The notes below the pieces were generated by a model, which did no database searches, was not told the DNA's origin, and worked only from the letters and a program-made list of their open reading frames with translations. From NCBI RefSeq assembly GCF_004122735.1, contig NZ_SDIF01000035.1, positions 1 to 59,604 of the forward strand: 59,604 nucleotides of DNA. Reading direction: 5' to 3'. The position numbers and the translations under genes are program-made. Shown here piece after piece: positions 23,298-31,523 of this stretch. Positions within the stretch are counted from its first letter, which is position 1; every line of letters starts with the position of its first letter. This stretch comes from Streptomyces sioyaensis (GTDB lineage Bacteria; Actinomycetota; Actinomycetes; Streptomycetales; Streptomycetaceae).

Positions 23298-25217
23298 TCA
23301 GGTGCGCCCAGCGCAGTCGTAGAGGGTGAAGCTTCCGTCCGAGGTCCGGCCGTAGGCGCGTGGGGAGACGGGGGTGCAGCTCTTCTTCACCCAGGCCGAA
23401 GCCGGTGTGGCCGGGCGGCGCGTGGTGAGCAGGGCGTAGCGCAGTTGGTGGGTGGAGACCAGGTCCCCGAGCCGTGGTGCGGTCGGGTAGGGGGTCAGGC
23501 CGGTGAAGCCGCCCATGACCAGGATGGGTTGCGGGGTGGCGCGCAGCAGGGGCTCGGCGCCGTACGCGGCCTGGGTGGCGAGCAGGTACTTCTCCCCGGA
23601 ACGGTGCGCGGAGAGGTAGTTCAGCAGTGCGGTGTCCCGCTCGGACGGGGTGTTCAAGGGGTTGCGTCGGACCGTGGCCCGGTGGTGGTGCGCATCGTGG
23701 TAGCCGGGGCCGACCGGCCCGGCCAGTGGTTCGATCGGTGAGCCGGGGTAGCGCGGGTTCAGGCAGGAGACGGCCCAGACGGCCGGGGCGAGGAGGACGG
23801 CCGTCAGGGACGCCGCCAGGGCGCTGTGCACCGCCGGCCGTGTGGTCCGGGGCCCGCTGGTCCACAGGCCGACGGTCCCGCACAGGCCGAGCATCAGCAC
23901 CACCGGCAGCAGCCAGGGCGCGAAGTCGCTGTGCGGGCCGTCGATTGCCGCGGCCCACAGCGCCGTGAGCCCGACGGCGACGGGCAGCGCCGCGCGACGT
24001 CGGCCACCGGCGCGGTACTCGGCCCAGAAGAGGGCGACTCCGCCACCGGTCAGCGCGGCGAGGGCCGGGGCCAGCACGGTCATGTAGTAGCCGTGGTTGC
24101 CGTTGGAGTTGCTGAAGACCACGAGGTGCACCACCAGCCAGCCGCCCCAGAGCAGGAACCCGGCCCGCGGCCCGTCGGTGCGCGGTCGTCCGGCGCGCCA
24201 CCACACGCCCAGCGCCAAGGCCAGTACGGCGAGCGGCAGGAGCCAGGCGATCTGCGGGCCCACGCTCTGGTTGACCACCATGGTCCACCCCGTATTACCG
24301 CTGGTGCGGCTGGCGGCCGTGCCGGCGACGGCGCCCAGCGCGTGCGGGTCGTGGCCGAAGCGGCTCAGCCCGTTGTAGCCGAAGACCAGGGTGAACGGGT
24401 TGTTGTTGGTGGTTCCGTCGAGGTAGGGACGGTCCGCGGCGGGGGACGCCCAGACCAGCAGCACCCAGGAGCAGGAGACGACGAGTGCGGTGATCCCGGC
24501 GAGCAGCAGCCGCCGGGTCCGGTCCCACCAGGAGCCGGGCGCCGCCCACAGGTACACCGCGGCGAACACCGGCAGGACGAGCCAGGCTTGCAGCATCTTG
24601 GCCTGGAAGGCCAGCCCCACCCATGTCCCGCAGACGAGCAGCGGCAGCAGTCTCTCGGTGCGGACGGCCTTCTGCAGCGATCCCGCCGCGAGGACCAGCA
24701 GCAGAACGAGCAGGGTGTCGGGGATGTTGTGCCGGTTGAGCGCGACGGTGACCGGGGTGAGGGTGAGTACCAGCGCGGCGAGCAGCCCTGCCCAGGCGCC
24801 GGCCCAGGCACGGACGATCCGGTGCAGCGCCCAGACGGCGAGGAGGCCCTCCACTACCTGCGGCAGTACCGCCGCCCAGGTGTGCGGTCCGAGGAGCCGG
24901 ACGGAAAGGGCCTGCGGCCACAGCGCGCCGGGGATCTTGTCCAGGGAGATCGAGCCGCTCGGGTCGAGCCCGCCGAAGACGAAGGCGTGCCAGTTCGCCG
25001 CCATCGACCGCAACGCCGCGGTGTAGTACGGGTGCACCGCCGCCCGTCCGATGGCCCAGGTGTAGAGCACCGCGGCGGCCGCCAGGATCAGCAGCAGGGC
25101 GTATGACTCCCGGCTGACGGCGGTGGGCCGACGCAGCGTGGCCTGGAGGGCGCGCGGGATGCCGTGCGTGCGGGGGCGGCTGTCGGCGGGGTCCCGGGTG
25201 AGGGGGGCGGTGGCCAT
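23298..25217 (-). CDS. GT39-type membrane glycosyltransferase
   Basis: The 639-residue protein has about a dozen hydrophobic segments and the acidic DPSGSISLDKIPGALWPQALSVRLLGPH loop after the first, as in ArnT/PMT-like glycosyltransferases that use a polyprenyl-phosphate sugar donor. A soluble C-terminal domain (about 510-639) follows. ATG 25217 has AGGAGA upstream; an alternative in-frame ATG at 25262 overlaps the previous gene's end. It is the last gene of the operon with pgsB and pgsC, which suggests that it decorates a cell-surface polymer or lipid. The acceptor is unknown. Confidence 0.85.
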   Translation of the reverse strand: MATAPLTRDPADSRPRTHGIPRALQATLRRPTAVSRESYALLLILAAAAVLYTWAIGRAAVHPYYTAALRSMAANWHAFVFGGLDPSGSISLDKIPGALWPQALSVRLLGPHTWAAVLPQVVEGLLAVWALHRIVRAWAGAWAGLLAALVLTLTPVTVALNRHNIPDTLLVLLLVLAAGSLQKAVRTERLLPLLVCGTWVGLAFQAKMLQAWLVLPVFAAVYLWAAPGSWWDRTRRLLLAGITALVVSCSWVLLVWASPAADRPYLDGTTNNNPFTLVFGYNGLSRFGHDPHALGAVAGTAASRTSGNTGWTMVVNQSVGPQIAWLLPLAVLALALGVWWRAGRPRTDGPRAGFLLWGGWLVVHLVVFSNSNGNHGYYMTVLAPALAALTGGGVALFWAEYRAGGRRRAALPVAVGLTALWAAAIDGPHSDFAPWLLPVVLMLGLCGTVGLWTSGPRTTRPAVHSALAASLTAVLLAPAVWAVSCLNPRYPGSPIEPLAGPVGPGYHDAHHHRATVRRNPLNTPSERDTALLNYLSAHRSGEKYLLATQAAYGAEPLLRATPQPILVMGGFTGLTPYPTAPRLGDLVSTHQLRYALLTTRRPATPASAWVKKSCTPVSPRAYGRTSDGSFTLYDCAGRT

Positions 25218-25258
25218 GGCGGGGTCTCTCCTGGGGCGGCGGGCTGGGGGCGTCGGCT

Positions 25259-26299
25259 TCACAGGCGGCGGGCCATGCGGAATCCCTGGGCGTAGAAGCC
25301 GTCGCCGTCGAGCGTCGCGCGGCCGGCCCAGTCGCCCATGGTGGGCCCGTTGGCCCGCGAGCGGCTGGAGTAGAAGCGCGGGCGCCCGTCGGTGTCCGGC
25401 CCCAGGTAGATGCCGCAGTGGTCGATGCCGTGCGGTCTGCCGATGTCGATGGCGAAGAAGACGAGGTCACCGGGGAGCAGTTGGCTGAAGTCGGCAGGTG
25501 GCCGGCCGGTGTTCGGGAACAGCAGCACGCCGGGGGCCCGGGTGGCGAGGGCGTAGGCCCGGCGGGGCAGGCCGATCCCCGGGCTGTTGGTGGCGTGCAT
25601 GGGGTAGCCCATCCGGTAGCCCCAGACCAGGCGCACGAAGCCGGAGCAGTCCACGTCCCCGTAGCGGTCCTTCTCCGGGGACTTGCGGGTGCCGTCCGGG
25701 AAGGTCCAGGGAGTGCCGAGGTAGTCGTAGAAGTCGGACTTCTCGTCGCGGTAGTGGAACGACGTCGGTGACTGCCCGGGAACGAGCGGCCCGAAGTGCG
25801 CCTTGCCGGCGTAGCGCAGACCCGACGAGTTGCGCAGATCGTGCGCCCCGTCGCCGTACTGGAAGGCCACGGCGAGGGCGTCCGGACTGCGGTCGGCCAG
25901 GGCCTTGGGGAACCACTCCCGGAACCAGCGGGTGCGCTCCTTGCCCTGGCTCCAGGCGCCGCCCATCAGCCGTACCCAGGCGTCACCGCGCACCACCGCG
26001 CCGGTGGTGCGCGGCTCGCTCCAGGTACGGGTCGGGCCGGTCAGCACCGCGGTGCGGGCGCCGTCGGTGAAGGTGGCCAGCACGCGGTCGTCGGCGGCGC
26101 GCACCACCGTACGGGCGGGCGCGGCGCGGCGCTCGAAGCGGTAGCCGCCGGCCGGTACCGAGAAGTCACTGCCCGGTACGCCGCCGCGGAAGTGGTGCCA
26201 GGCATATCCGCTGAGGGCTCCGGCGGAGGCCAGTCCGGCGGCACAGGCCAGGATCTGACGGCGACTGGGCCTGCCGGTCGGGGTGGGGTGGGTGCCCAT
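25259..26299 (-). CDS. Secreted NlpC/P60 family peptidase
   Basis: The 346-residue protein has a twin-arginine-like signal (PSRRQILACAAGLASAGALSG) and, after an SH3-like region, an NlpC/P60 domain with catalytic Cys in GDVDCSGFVRLVWGY and His in PHGIDHCGIYLG. Such enzymes cleave gamma-D-glutamyl bonds in peptidoglycan. Bacillus PgdS, an NlpC/P60 protein, cleaves poly-gamma-glutamate. Position directly after pgsC makes release or trimming of a gamma-glutamyl polymer likely. ATG 26299 follows AGGAGGTCACC. Confidence 0.88.
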   Translation of the reverse strand: MGTHPTPTGRPSRRQILACAAGLASAGALSGYAWHHFRGGVPGSDFSVPAGGYRFERRAAPARTVVRAADDRVLATFTDGARTAVLTGPTRTWSEPRTTGAVVRGDAWVRLMGGAWSQGKERTRWFREWFPKALADRSPDALAVAFQYGDGAHDLRNSSGLRYAGKAHFGPLVPGQSPTSFHYRDEKSDFYDYLGTPWTFPDGTRKSPEKDRYGDVDCSGFVRLVWGYRMGYPMHATNSPGIGLPRRAYALATRAPGVLLFPNTGRPPADFSQLLPGDLVFFAIDIGRPHGIDHCGIYLGPDTDGRPRFYSSRSRANGPTMGDWAGRATLDGDGFYAQGFRMARRL

Positions 26300-26348
26300 G
26301 GTGACCTCCTCTACGGGCGGACGGGTACGGCGGACGGGTGCGGCTGGT

Positions 26349-26831
26349 TCAGCCGACGGGCAGTGCCCCCAGCAGCAGCCCGGCAACCAGCACCACATAC
26401 GTACTGAGGGTCACCGCGGTGGTGGAGATCACGGTGGGTGCCAAGGGCTGGCGGACCAGCTGATAGGCGATCAGGCCGGGCACGATGAAGCCCAGGGTCT
26501 GCGCGGTGTACAGGAGCGGGAACTCGTGCTGGAGGGCGAGCATCACCGTGGTCTGGAGCAGCACCGCGGCCAGCACCACAGCGGCGAACAGCCGCTTCCC
26601 GTAGAGGATCACATGACGCTGGAGGACCTTGGTCGCGGCGAGGGTGAGGGCCGTGACGCCGATCATCATCGCGGCCCGGACCACATCGGTGACGAGGGTC
26701 AGCGCCAGCCAGCCGGGGGTGATCATGCCGCCGGGGGAGAGGTTGGTGGTCAGATAGCAGATCAGCGAGAAGAGCAGTCCGAGGGCGATCCCCAGTGCGG
26801 CGGTCTGCGGGGTGACGATGACGGGGATCAC
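26349..26831 (-). CDS. pgsC: Poly-gamma-glutamate synthase subunit PgsC/CapC
   Basis: The 160-residue protein is mostly membrane segments and begins VIPVIVTPQTAALGIALGLLFSL. NLSPGGMITPGWLAL matches the conserved PgsC/CapC loop. PgsC forms the membrane part of the poly-gamma-glutamate polymerase with PgsB. The GTG start at 26831 overlaps the pgsB stop (GTGA), so the two subunits are coupled. The size is normal for the family. Confidence 0.92.
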   Translation of the reverse strand: MIPVIVTPQTAALGIALGLLFSLICYLTTNLSPGGMITPGWLALTLVTDVVRAAMMIGVTALTLAATKVLQRHVILYGKRLFAAVVLAAVLLQTTVMLALQHEFPLLYTAQTLGFIVPGLIAYQLVRQPLAPTVISTTAVTLSTYVVLVAGLLLGALPVG

Positions 26832-28162
26832 AGCGGCTTCCTTGCGGTTTCGTACCGGGTGTCGGCAGGGGCGGAGGAGGGGCTTGGGACGGGTGCGCCG
26901 GACGACGGGCCGTTCAGCGGCGCCACCCAGCTGTACGGCTCCGTCTCGGGCGGGTGCGCGACCGGAAGCGGCTCGTCGGCGTGGTCCGCGGGCAGCCTGC
27001 CGAGGTGGTCCAGGAGGAGTTCGCCCTGGCCGTGAATGTTGCCGACGGCCACCAGCGAGGAATCCGGGGCGAGTTCGGCGAGGAGGGCATGGGTCAGCTC
27101 CTGCCCGTCGCGCCGGTCGCCGCCCAGGTCCACCACCCGGCCCGACGAGTCCGGCGGGATGCCGTCGCGGGCGCTCTTGGTGGGATGCCCGATGAGGAAG
27201 ACCGTCTCGGGGGCCAGGTCGGGGACGATCGCGCCCATCTGACCGTTGCGTTCCACCCGGTCCGGGCGACAGTTGATGACCAGGTTCAGCGGGCGGCGGA
27301 TCGCGCCGAGCTCCTCCAGCTGACGGACGTTCATCAACGTCGACTCGGGGTCGTTGGCGGCGAAGACATTGGCGAAGCGCAGCCGCTTGCCGTCCGGTGT
27401 GCGGTAGCGCTCGACGGAGAGCACGCCGGGGTCCGGCGGCGCGTCCCGCATACCGCGCAGTGCGGTGGCCCGGTCCACACCGAGCAGTTCGGCCACGGCC
27501 AGCGCGATGGCGACGTTCTCCTTGAAGGTGAACCAGCTGAACGCGCGCAGCTCCTCGTCGGTGACCGACTCCGGATCGACGGCGATCAGGCGGCAATTGC
27601 GCTTGTCCGCCTCCTCCTTGAGGAGGTGCAGCCGCTCCTGTTCGGCGGTGACGCAGACCCCGCCGACCGGCATCGACCGGGACAGCGAGCGGGCCACATC
27701 GTCCAGCGTCGGCCCCATTTCGGCGAGGTGGTCCTCGCGGACGTTGCACAGCACGCCGATGGTGGAGCGGATCAGCTTGTCCTGGTTGACCTCCTGAAGT
27801 GCGGGCATCACCGCCATGCACTCGATCACCAGGGCGTCCGGCCGGTATGCCGCCGCGCGCCGGACGATGCCGATCTGCTCGACGACGTTCGCGATGCCGA
27901 ACTTCCGGTACACCGGCTCCTCGGTGGCGTCAGGGTGGATGAACCGAGCCGCGGTGCCGGTGGTCTTGGCCACGGTGACCAGGCCACCGCCGCGCAGCGC
28001 CCCCGCGCACAGCCGGGTGATCGAGCTCTTGCCGCGAATGCCGTTGACCAGCACCCGGGTGGGGATCTGCGCCAGCGCGGCGTAGTGGCGCCGCTGCTCC
28101 AGCACGCCGGCGACCAGCAGCCCGGCACAGCTCAGCAGCAGGACAACATAGAGGAAAAGCAC
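26828..28162 (-). CDS. pgsB: Poly-gamma-glutamate synthase subunit PgsB/CapB
   Basis: The 444-residue ATP-dependent amide ligase is related to Mur ligases. It has an N-terminal membrane anchor (3-20), the nucleotide loop NGIRGKSSITRL (40-51), LVIECMAVMPALQ and CNVREDHLAEMG, all characteristic of PgsB/CapB. It joins glutamate through gamma-carboxyl amide bonds at the membrane. The C terminus has an extra Pro/Ser-rich tail after residue about 400. The GTG start at 28162 is preceded by AAGGATCG. It is co-transcribed with the sensor-HAMP gene upstream (20-bp gap) and pgsC downstream. No pgsA/capA or pgsE is nearby. Confidence 0.93.
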   Translation of the reverse strand: MLFLYVVLLLSCAGLLVAGVLEQRRHYAALAQIPTRVLVNGIRGKSSITRLCAGALRGGGLVTVAKTTGTAARFIHPDATEEPVYRKFGIANVVEQIGIVRRAAAYRPDALVIECMAVMPALQEVNQDKLIRSTIGVLCNVREDHLAEMGPTLDDVARSLSRSMPVGGVCVTAEQERLHLLKEEADKRNCRLIAVDPESVTDEELRAFSWFTFKENVAIALAVAELLGVDRATALRGMRDAPPDPGVLSVERYRTPDGKRLRFANVFAANDPESTLMNVRQLEELGAIRRPLNLVINCRPDRVERNGQMGAIVPDLAPETVFLIGHPTKSARDGIPPDSSGRVVDLGGDRRDGQELTHALLAELAPDSSLVAVGNIHGQGELLLDHLGRLPADHADEPLPVAHPPETEPYSWVAPLNGPSSGAPVPSPSSAPADTRYETARKPL

Positions 28163-28181
28163 GTCGGTCGATCCTTCATTG

Positions 28182-30524
28182 CTACGGTGCGCTGCCGCAC
28201 TCGAACGAGGGGGCAGGGACAGCGGCCAGGTCGGCTCCCGCGCCACGGTCGCGGTCCACCAGCGCCTGCCGGAGCAGCTCCAGACTCCGCGTGACCGAAC
28301 CGCACTCGTCGTGGTGGACCGGGAACAGCACGGTGCGTCGGTCGCCGCCGGCCAGCCGCTCCGCGCATCCGGTGAGCGTGCGCAGCGGTCTGACCACCAC
28401 GATGTGCAGCCAGCCCAGGCAGGCACCCCCCACGGACAGGGCGAGCAGCCCGGCCAGCATGGTGCGTGCCTGGACCTGATACGCCGCCAGTTTGAGCGCC
28501 GCGGCCGGCTCGGCGGACACCACCCGCCAGCCGAGTCCGGCGGCAGGCCCCGTCTGTGCCAGGGGCGCGGCGGCCGCGACCGACAGGCCCTCGCCGGGGG
28601 CTGTCCCCGCGTGCAGTACGGCCGATGCCGGGGTGCCCGCGCTGCCGGGCGCCGCGTCGGTCTTGGCCACCAGGCGGGTGAGGCGCTGGCTGGGAAGGGG
28701 CTGGAAGGCCTGAAAGCCGACGCTCGCCGCGAGCACCCTGTGGTGCGCGTCGGTCACCCACACGCTGCCGAGCCCGGGCCGGGACACCAGGTCGTCCAGC
28801 GCGTCGACGCCGATCTCCGCGACGACCACAGCCGGGGCGGTGTCCTCGGGCTTCTTGGCACCCTTGGCCTTCCCGGCCGTAGGGATCCGGGCGTAGGCGG
28901 CGATGGCAGGGATCTTGCCCGACGTGTTGACCTGGGTGATTCCGCCGCCGGCGGGGTGGACGAGGGTGCGCAGCGGCTGCTTGCCCACCTGCCGTACGAC
29001 GGCACCGGTGCGGTCCAGCACATACAGCGACCGGAACGTGGGGTGGTCGGCCTGTTCGCGCCGCAGCACCTCCGTCGCCCGCTCGGGTGGCGCACCGGAG
29101 AGGGCCGACGCCGCTGCCGCGAGGTCGGTACGGCTCCGGACGAGGGACCGCTGCACCCGGTCGGCGGCGGCCTCGGTGCGCGCCCGCTGGTCGGCGACGG
29201 CGGCTGCCGGTACGGCCTTGGCTGCCGGTACCCGGTTGAACAGGAACAGCAGCGGTACTCCCCACGCGGCGATCACGAGTGCGCAGACGAGCACCAGGGC
29301 CCGGACACCGGGGCGGCGCCGCACCGGCGGCTCCGGCTCCGGCCCCGTCTCCCCCAGCAGTTGGCGGCGTATCGACTCCAGCGCCCGGCCGATCCTGCCG
29401 GGCTCACCGAACCCCAGCACCGGCACCGGCCGCACCAACTCCGCCCGTTCCCCCCGCTCCTCCGGCTCTTCGCCGACGCCCCGGGCCAGCCGGGCAGCGG
29501 ACAGGTGCAGCTGCAGCAGCGGACGCTGCATCGTGCCCCACAGCACCAGGGTGACCAGTACGGCGACCACCACCAGCGCACCCGCGGCCACCAGGGCGAA
29601 CCACGTATGGTCGGCTCCCTCCTTCACCGGAGGCACCTCCCGGCCCGTCAGGACGGTCAGTCCCAGGCCGGCGGCGTCGCCCTTGCCGTCCCCCGCGGCG
29701 ACCGACGCCCACCCCGTGACCTTGCGCAGCCCGTCGTGTCCGGCACCGAGCACGCTGCCCGAGACGTCGCCGGTGGGGAGACCGGCGTGCGCGGCGTTCG
29801 CCGCGGCGGCAGGCAGCGCGCGGTGACCGGCAGGGGGCGCCAGGGCCGCGCGGGTGGTGGCGACGGTGGCGGCGGTGGCGCACACCTTTCCGTTCCGGTC
29901 CACCAGTTGACCGGTGCGCCCCTCGCCGTACACCGCCGGAGCAGCGACCTTTTCCGAGACGACAAGCAGAAGTTCGCGTTCCTCGTCCTCCTGGTCCCCT
30001 GTCAGGTCACCCGCCTGATCGTGGTTCTCCTCCTGCTTGCGGCCCGCAGCGGGGACGGTCACCCGGGCGAAGAGCAACACCCGCGGTGCACCACTGCCTG
30101 AAACGGCCATCCGCGGCGCGATGTTGCCGGTACCGGGCCGCACCAGAGCCGCCGCGTCCACCCCGGCCAGCGGCACCTTCTCACCACTGGCCGCCAGCGG
30201 TCTGCCCGTGCGCGGGTCGAGCAGCACACCGCCCCCCACCGGATGCCCGGTCGGGAGAAGGGACCGCAGCGCTGCCGCCGGATCACTGCTGCCGGCGGGC
30301 GGGTCCGACGCCGCGGAACGGCGCACTGCCCTGGCACTTGCGTTGATGGAGGTCCCGACCGAGTCGGCGGCATCCTCGGCGATCTGGCGTTCCGCGTCAC
30401 GTAGGGCCTGGGGGACGTCCTGCTCGTGAACGGTACCGAGACCGAGTGCGGTCAACCCGGCAACTGCCAGCAGGGCGCAGAGCAGTGCGGCGATCGGCGG
30501 GCGGACGCCTCCGAGCATGGGCAT
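28182..30524 (-). CDS. Tandem extracytoplasmic-sensor/HAMP membrane protein without output domain
   Basis: The 780-residue protein (from ATG 30524) has two copies of the module membrane helix, large extracytoplasmic domain, membrane helix, HAMP. Helices lie at about 9-30, 308-330, 408-429 and 688-711; HAMP-like stretches at 331-390 and 712-760. The second outer domain looks like a Cache/PDC sensor (SLYVLDRTGAVVRQVG, WVTDAHHRVLAAS). No kinase, cyclase or chemotaxis output domain follows. As first gene of the pgsBC operon it might sense the envelope or stand in for the missing PgsA. An in-frame TTG at 30623 would add 33 Arg-rich residues; neither start has a clear ribosome binding site. Confidence 0.75.
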   Translation of the reverse strand: MPMLGGVRPPIAALLCALLAVAGLTALGLGTVHEQDVPQALRDAERQIAEDAADSVGTSINASARAVRRSAASDPPAGSSDPAAALRSLLPTGHPVGGGVLLDPRTGRPLAASGEKVPLAGVDAAALVRPGTGNIAPRMAVSGSGAPRVLLFARVTVPAAGRKQEENHDQAGDLTGDQEDEERELLLVVSEKVAAPAVYGEGRTGQLVDRNGKVCATAATVATTRAALAPPAGHRALPAAAANAAHAGLPTGDVSGSVLGAGHDGLRKVTGWASVAAGDGKGDAAGLGLTVLTGREVPPVKEGADHTWFALVAAGALVVVAVLVTLVLWGTMQRPLLQLHLSAARLARGVGEEPEERGERAELVRPVPVLGFGEPGRIGRALESIRRQLLGETGPEPEPPVRRRPGVRALVLVCALVIAAWGVPLLFLFNRVPAAKAVPAAAVADQRARTEAAADRVQRSLVRSRTDLAAAASALSGAPPERATEVLRREQADHPTFRSLYVLDRTGAVVRQVGKQPLRTLVHPAGGGITQVNTSGKIPAIAAYARIPTAGKAKGAKKPEDTAPAVVVAEIGVDALDDLVSRPGLGSVWVTDAHHRVLAASVGFQAFQPLPSQRLTRLVAKTDAAPGSAGTPASAVLHAGTAPGEGLSVAAAAPLAQTGPAAGLGWRVVSAEPAAALKLAAYQVQARTMLAGLLALSVGGACLGWLHIVVVRPLRTLTGCAERLAGGDRRTVLFPVHHDECGSVTRSLELLRQALVDRDRGAGADLAAVPAPSFECGSAP

Positions 30525-30915
30525 GTCGGCGCGGCGTCGGGTGCGGTGCGGACGGGGCGCGCGGGCAACGGCGTGCAGGACAGCGTCCTCTCGGCGTGTG
30601 GGGATGGCCGTGCGGCAACTCAATCAGTATGAATACTGGGAACACAGGATAATCACAAGGCTGTTCACGTTGTGACTGTTTGCCGGCCCATTGTGGAAAC
30701 GGGGCTCAACTAGCCCTTGCCAGAGGTCGCTTATGCGTCGTCGGCATCCACCCTGCGCGGCGGAATTTCCCACGCGGCCGCCGGCGGGGCCCGGTTGACC
30801 ACTCATTTCGTTCCGCGTTCGGTGCCTCACGCACAGTTGCGGTGGTGCTGAAGGCCGCCCCCGAAGCCGCCCTTCCCGAGGGAATCCGCAAATCTCCAGG
30901 GGCGGGTTGGCGAGG

Positions 30916-30948
30916 TCAGTAGTTGCGTCAGTAGTTACGAACTGACGC
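30916..30948. promoter_or_regulatory. Direct and inverted repeats (GTCAGTAGTT, GCGTCAGT)
   Basis: GTCAGTAGTT is repeated at 30916 and 30928, 12 bp apart. GCGTCAGT (30925-30932) pairs with ACTGACGC (30941-30948). The arrangement looks like an operator or iteron-like site in an otherwise empty region. Confidence 0.5.
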
Positions 30949-31219
30949 GTAATGAAAGCGCTCAGTGATAACGGTGAGCAAAGGCAACGAACTCCTGGAT
31001 CCGATGCCCGCCATCCGGCGGCGGCGTGAACCAGCCATCTTCCACAGAGGCCTTCTGACCGGGGCCGGTGCTCCGGCATCCGTCGCACCGAGACAGCGGA
31101 ACGGTCGCTCGCGCCGGCCCTCTTCCGGCTCGGGGCCTTGCTTCTGCAACTGGTTTTGTGACGGTGCCGAGTGGCCGTGCGCCGACAACTGCCCCCGGTC
31201 GCACCAGGGATTTCTCCCG

Positions 31220-31242
31220 CGCGTGTCCCGTATGGACACGCG
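31220..31242. other. Perfect 9-bp hairpin
   Basis: CGCGTGTCC (31220-31228) and GGACACGCG (31234-31242) pair around a 5-nt loop (CGTAT). No gene ends nearby on the plus strand. It may be a terminator of an unannotated RNA or an operator. Confidence 0.45.
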
Positions 31243-31523
31243 ACGTTGCGCAACTCGGCGGCACGCTCCACAAGCGCCGACGGACAGTTTCCAGCGCATA
31301 GGTGTCCACCGAAAAAGCCGTTCGCCGGCGTCGGGCGACGACGGGGGCACGAACTCGACACCGCGCAATTCTGGACGTGTCATGGGCTCACCTCACCCAC
31401 CGCCGTAGGGATAACTCCCGGCACTATCAGGTGGGTTGGCTCGGCCCCGGCAAAACTGCATATACGATGACCGCCAGCCGAACGCTGATCACGTGGCGAA
31501 CGCCACCATGGAGGGGGCTGCCG

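Larger units (their letters stand above)
30525..31523. other. About 1 kb divergent intergenic region
   Basis: No open frame here looks genuine. The stretch is less GC-rich than its neighbours in parts. It contains TCACAA...TTGTGA dyads near 30656-30680, a repeat/dyad cluster at 30916-30948, a perfect hairpin at 31220-31242 and a possible promoter (TTGGCT near 31436, TATACG near 31461) for the hydrolase. The pgs operon promoter should lie near 30620-30680 on the minus strand. A regulatory RNA is possible but not shown. Confidence 0.5.

Noticed and set aside
30624..31361. 245-residue minus-strand frame in the 1-kb intergenic region
   Set aside because: No ribosome binding site or recognisable domain, and Arg/Cys-rich composition.
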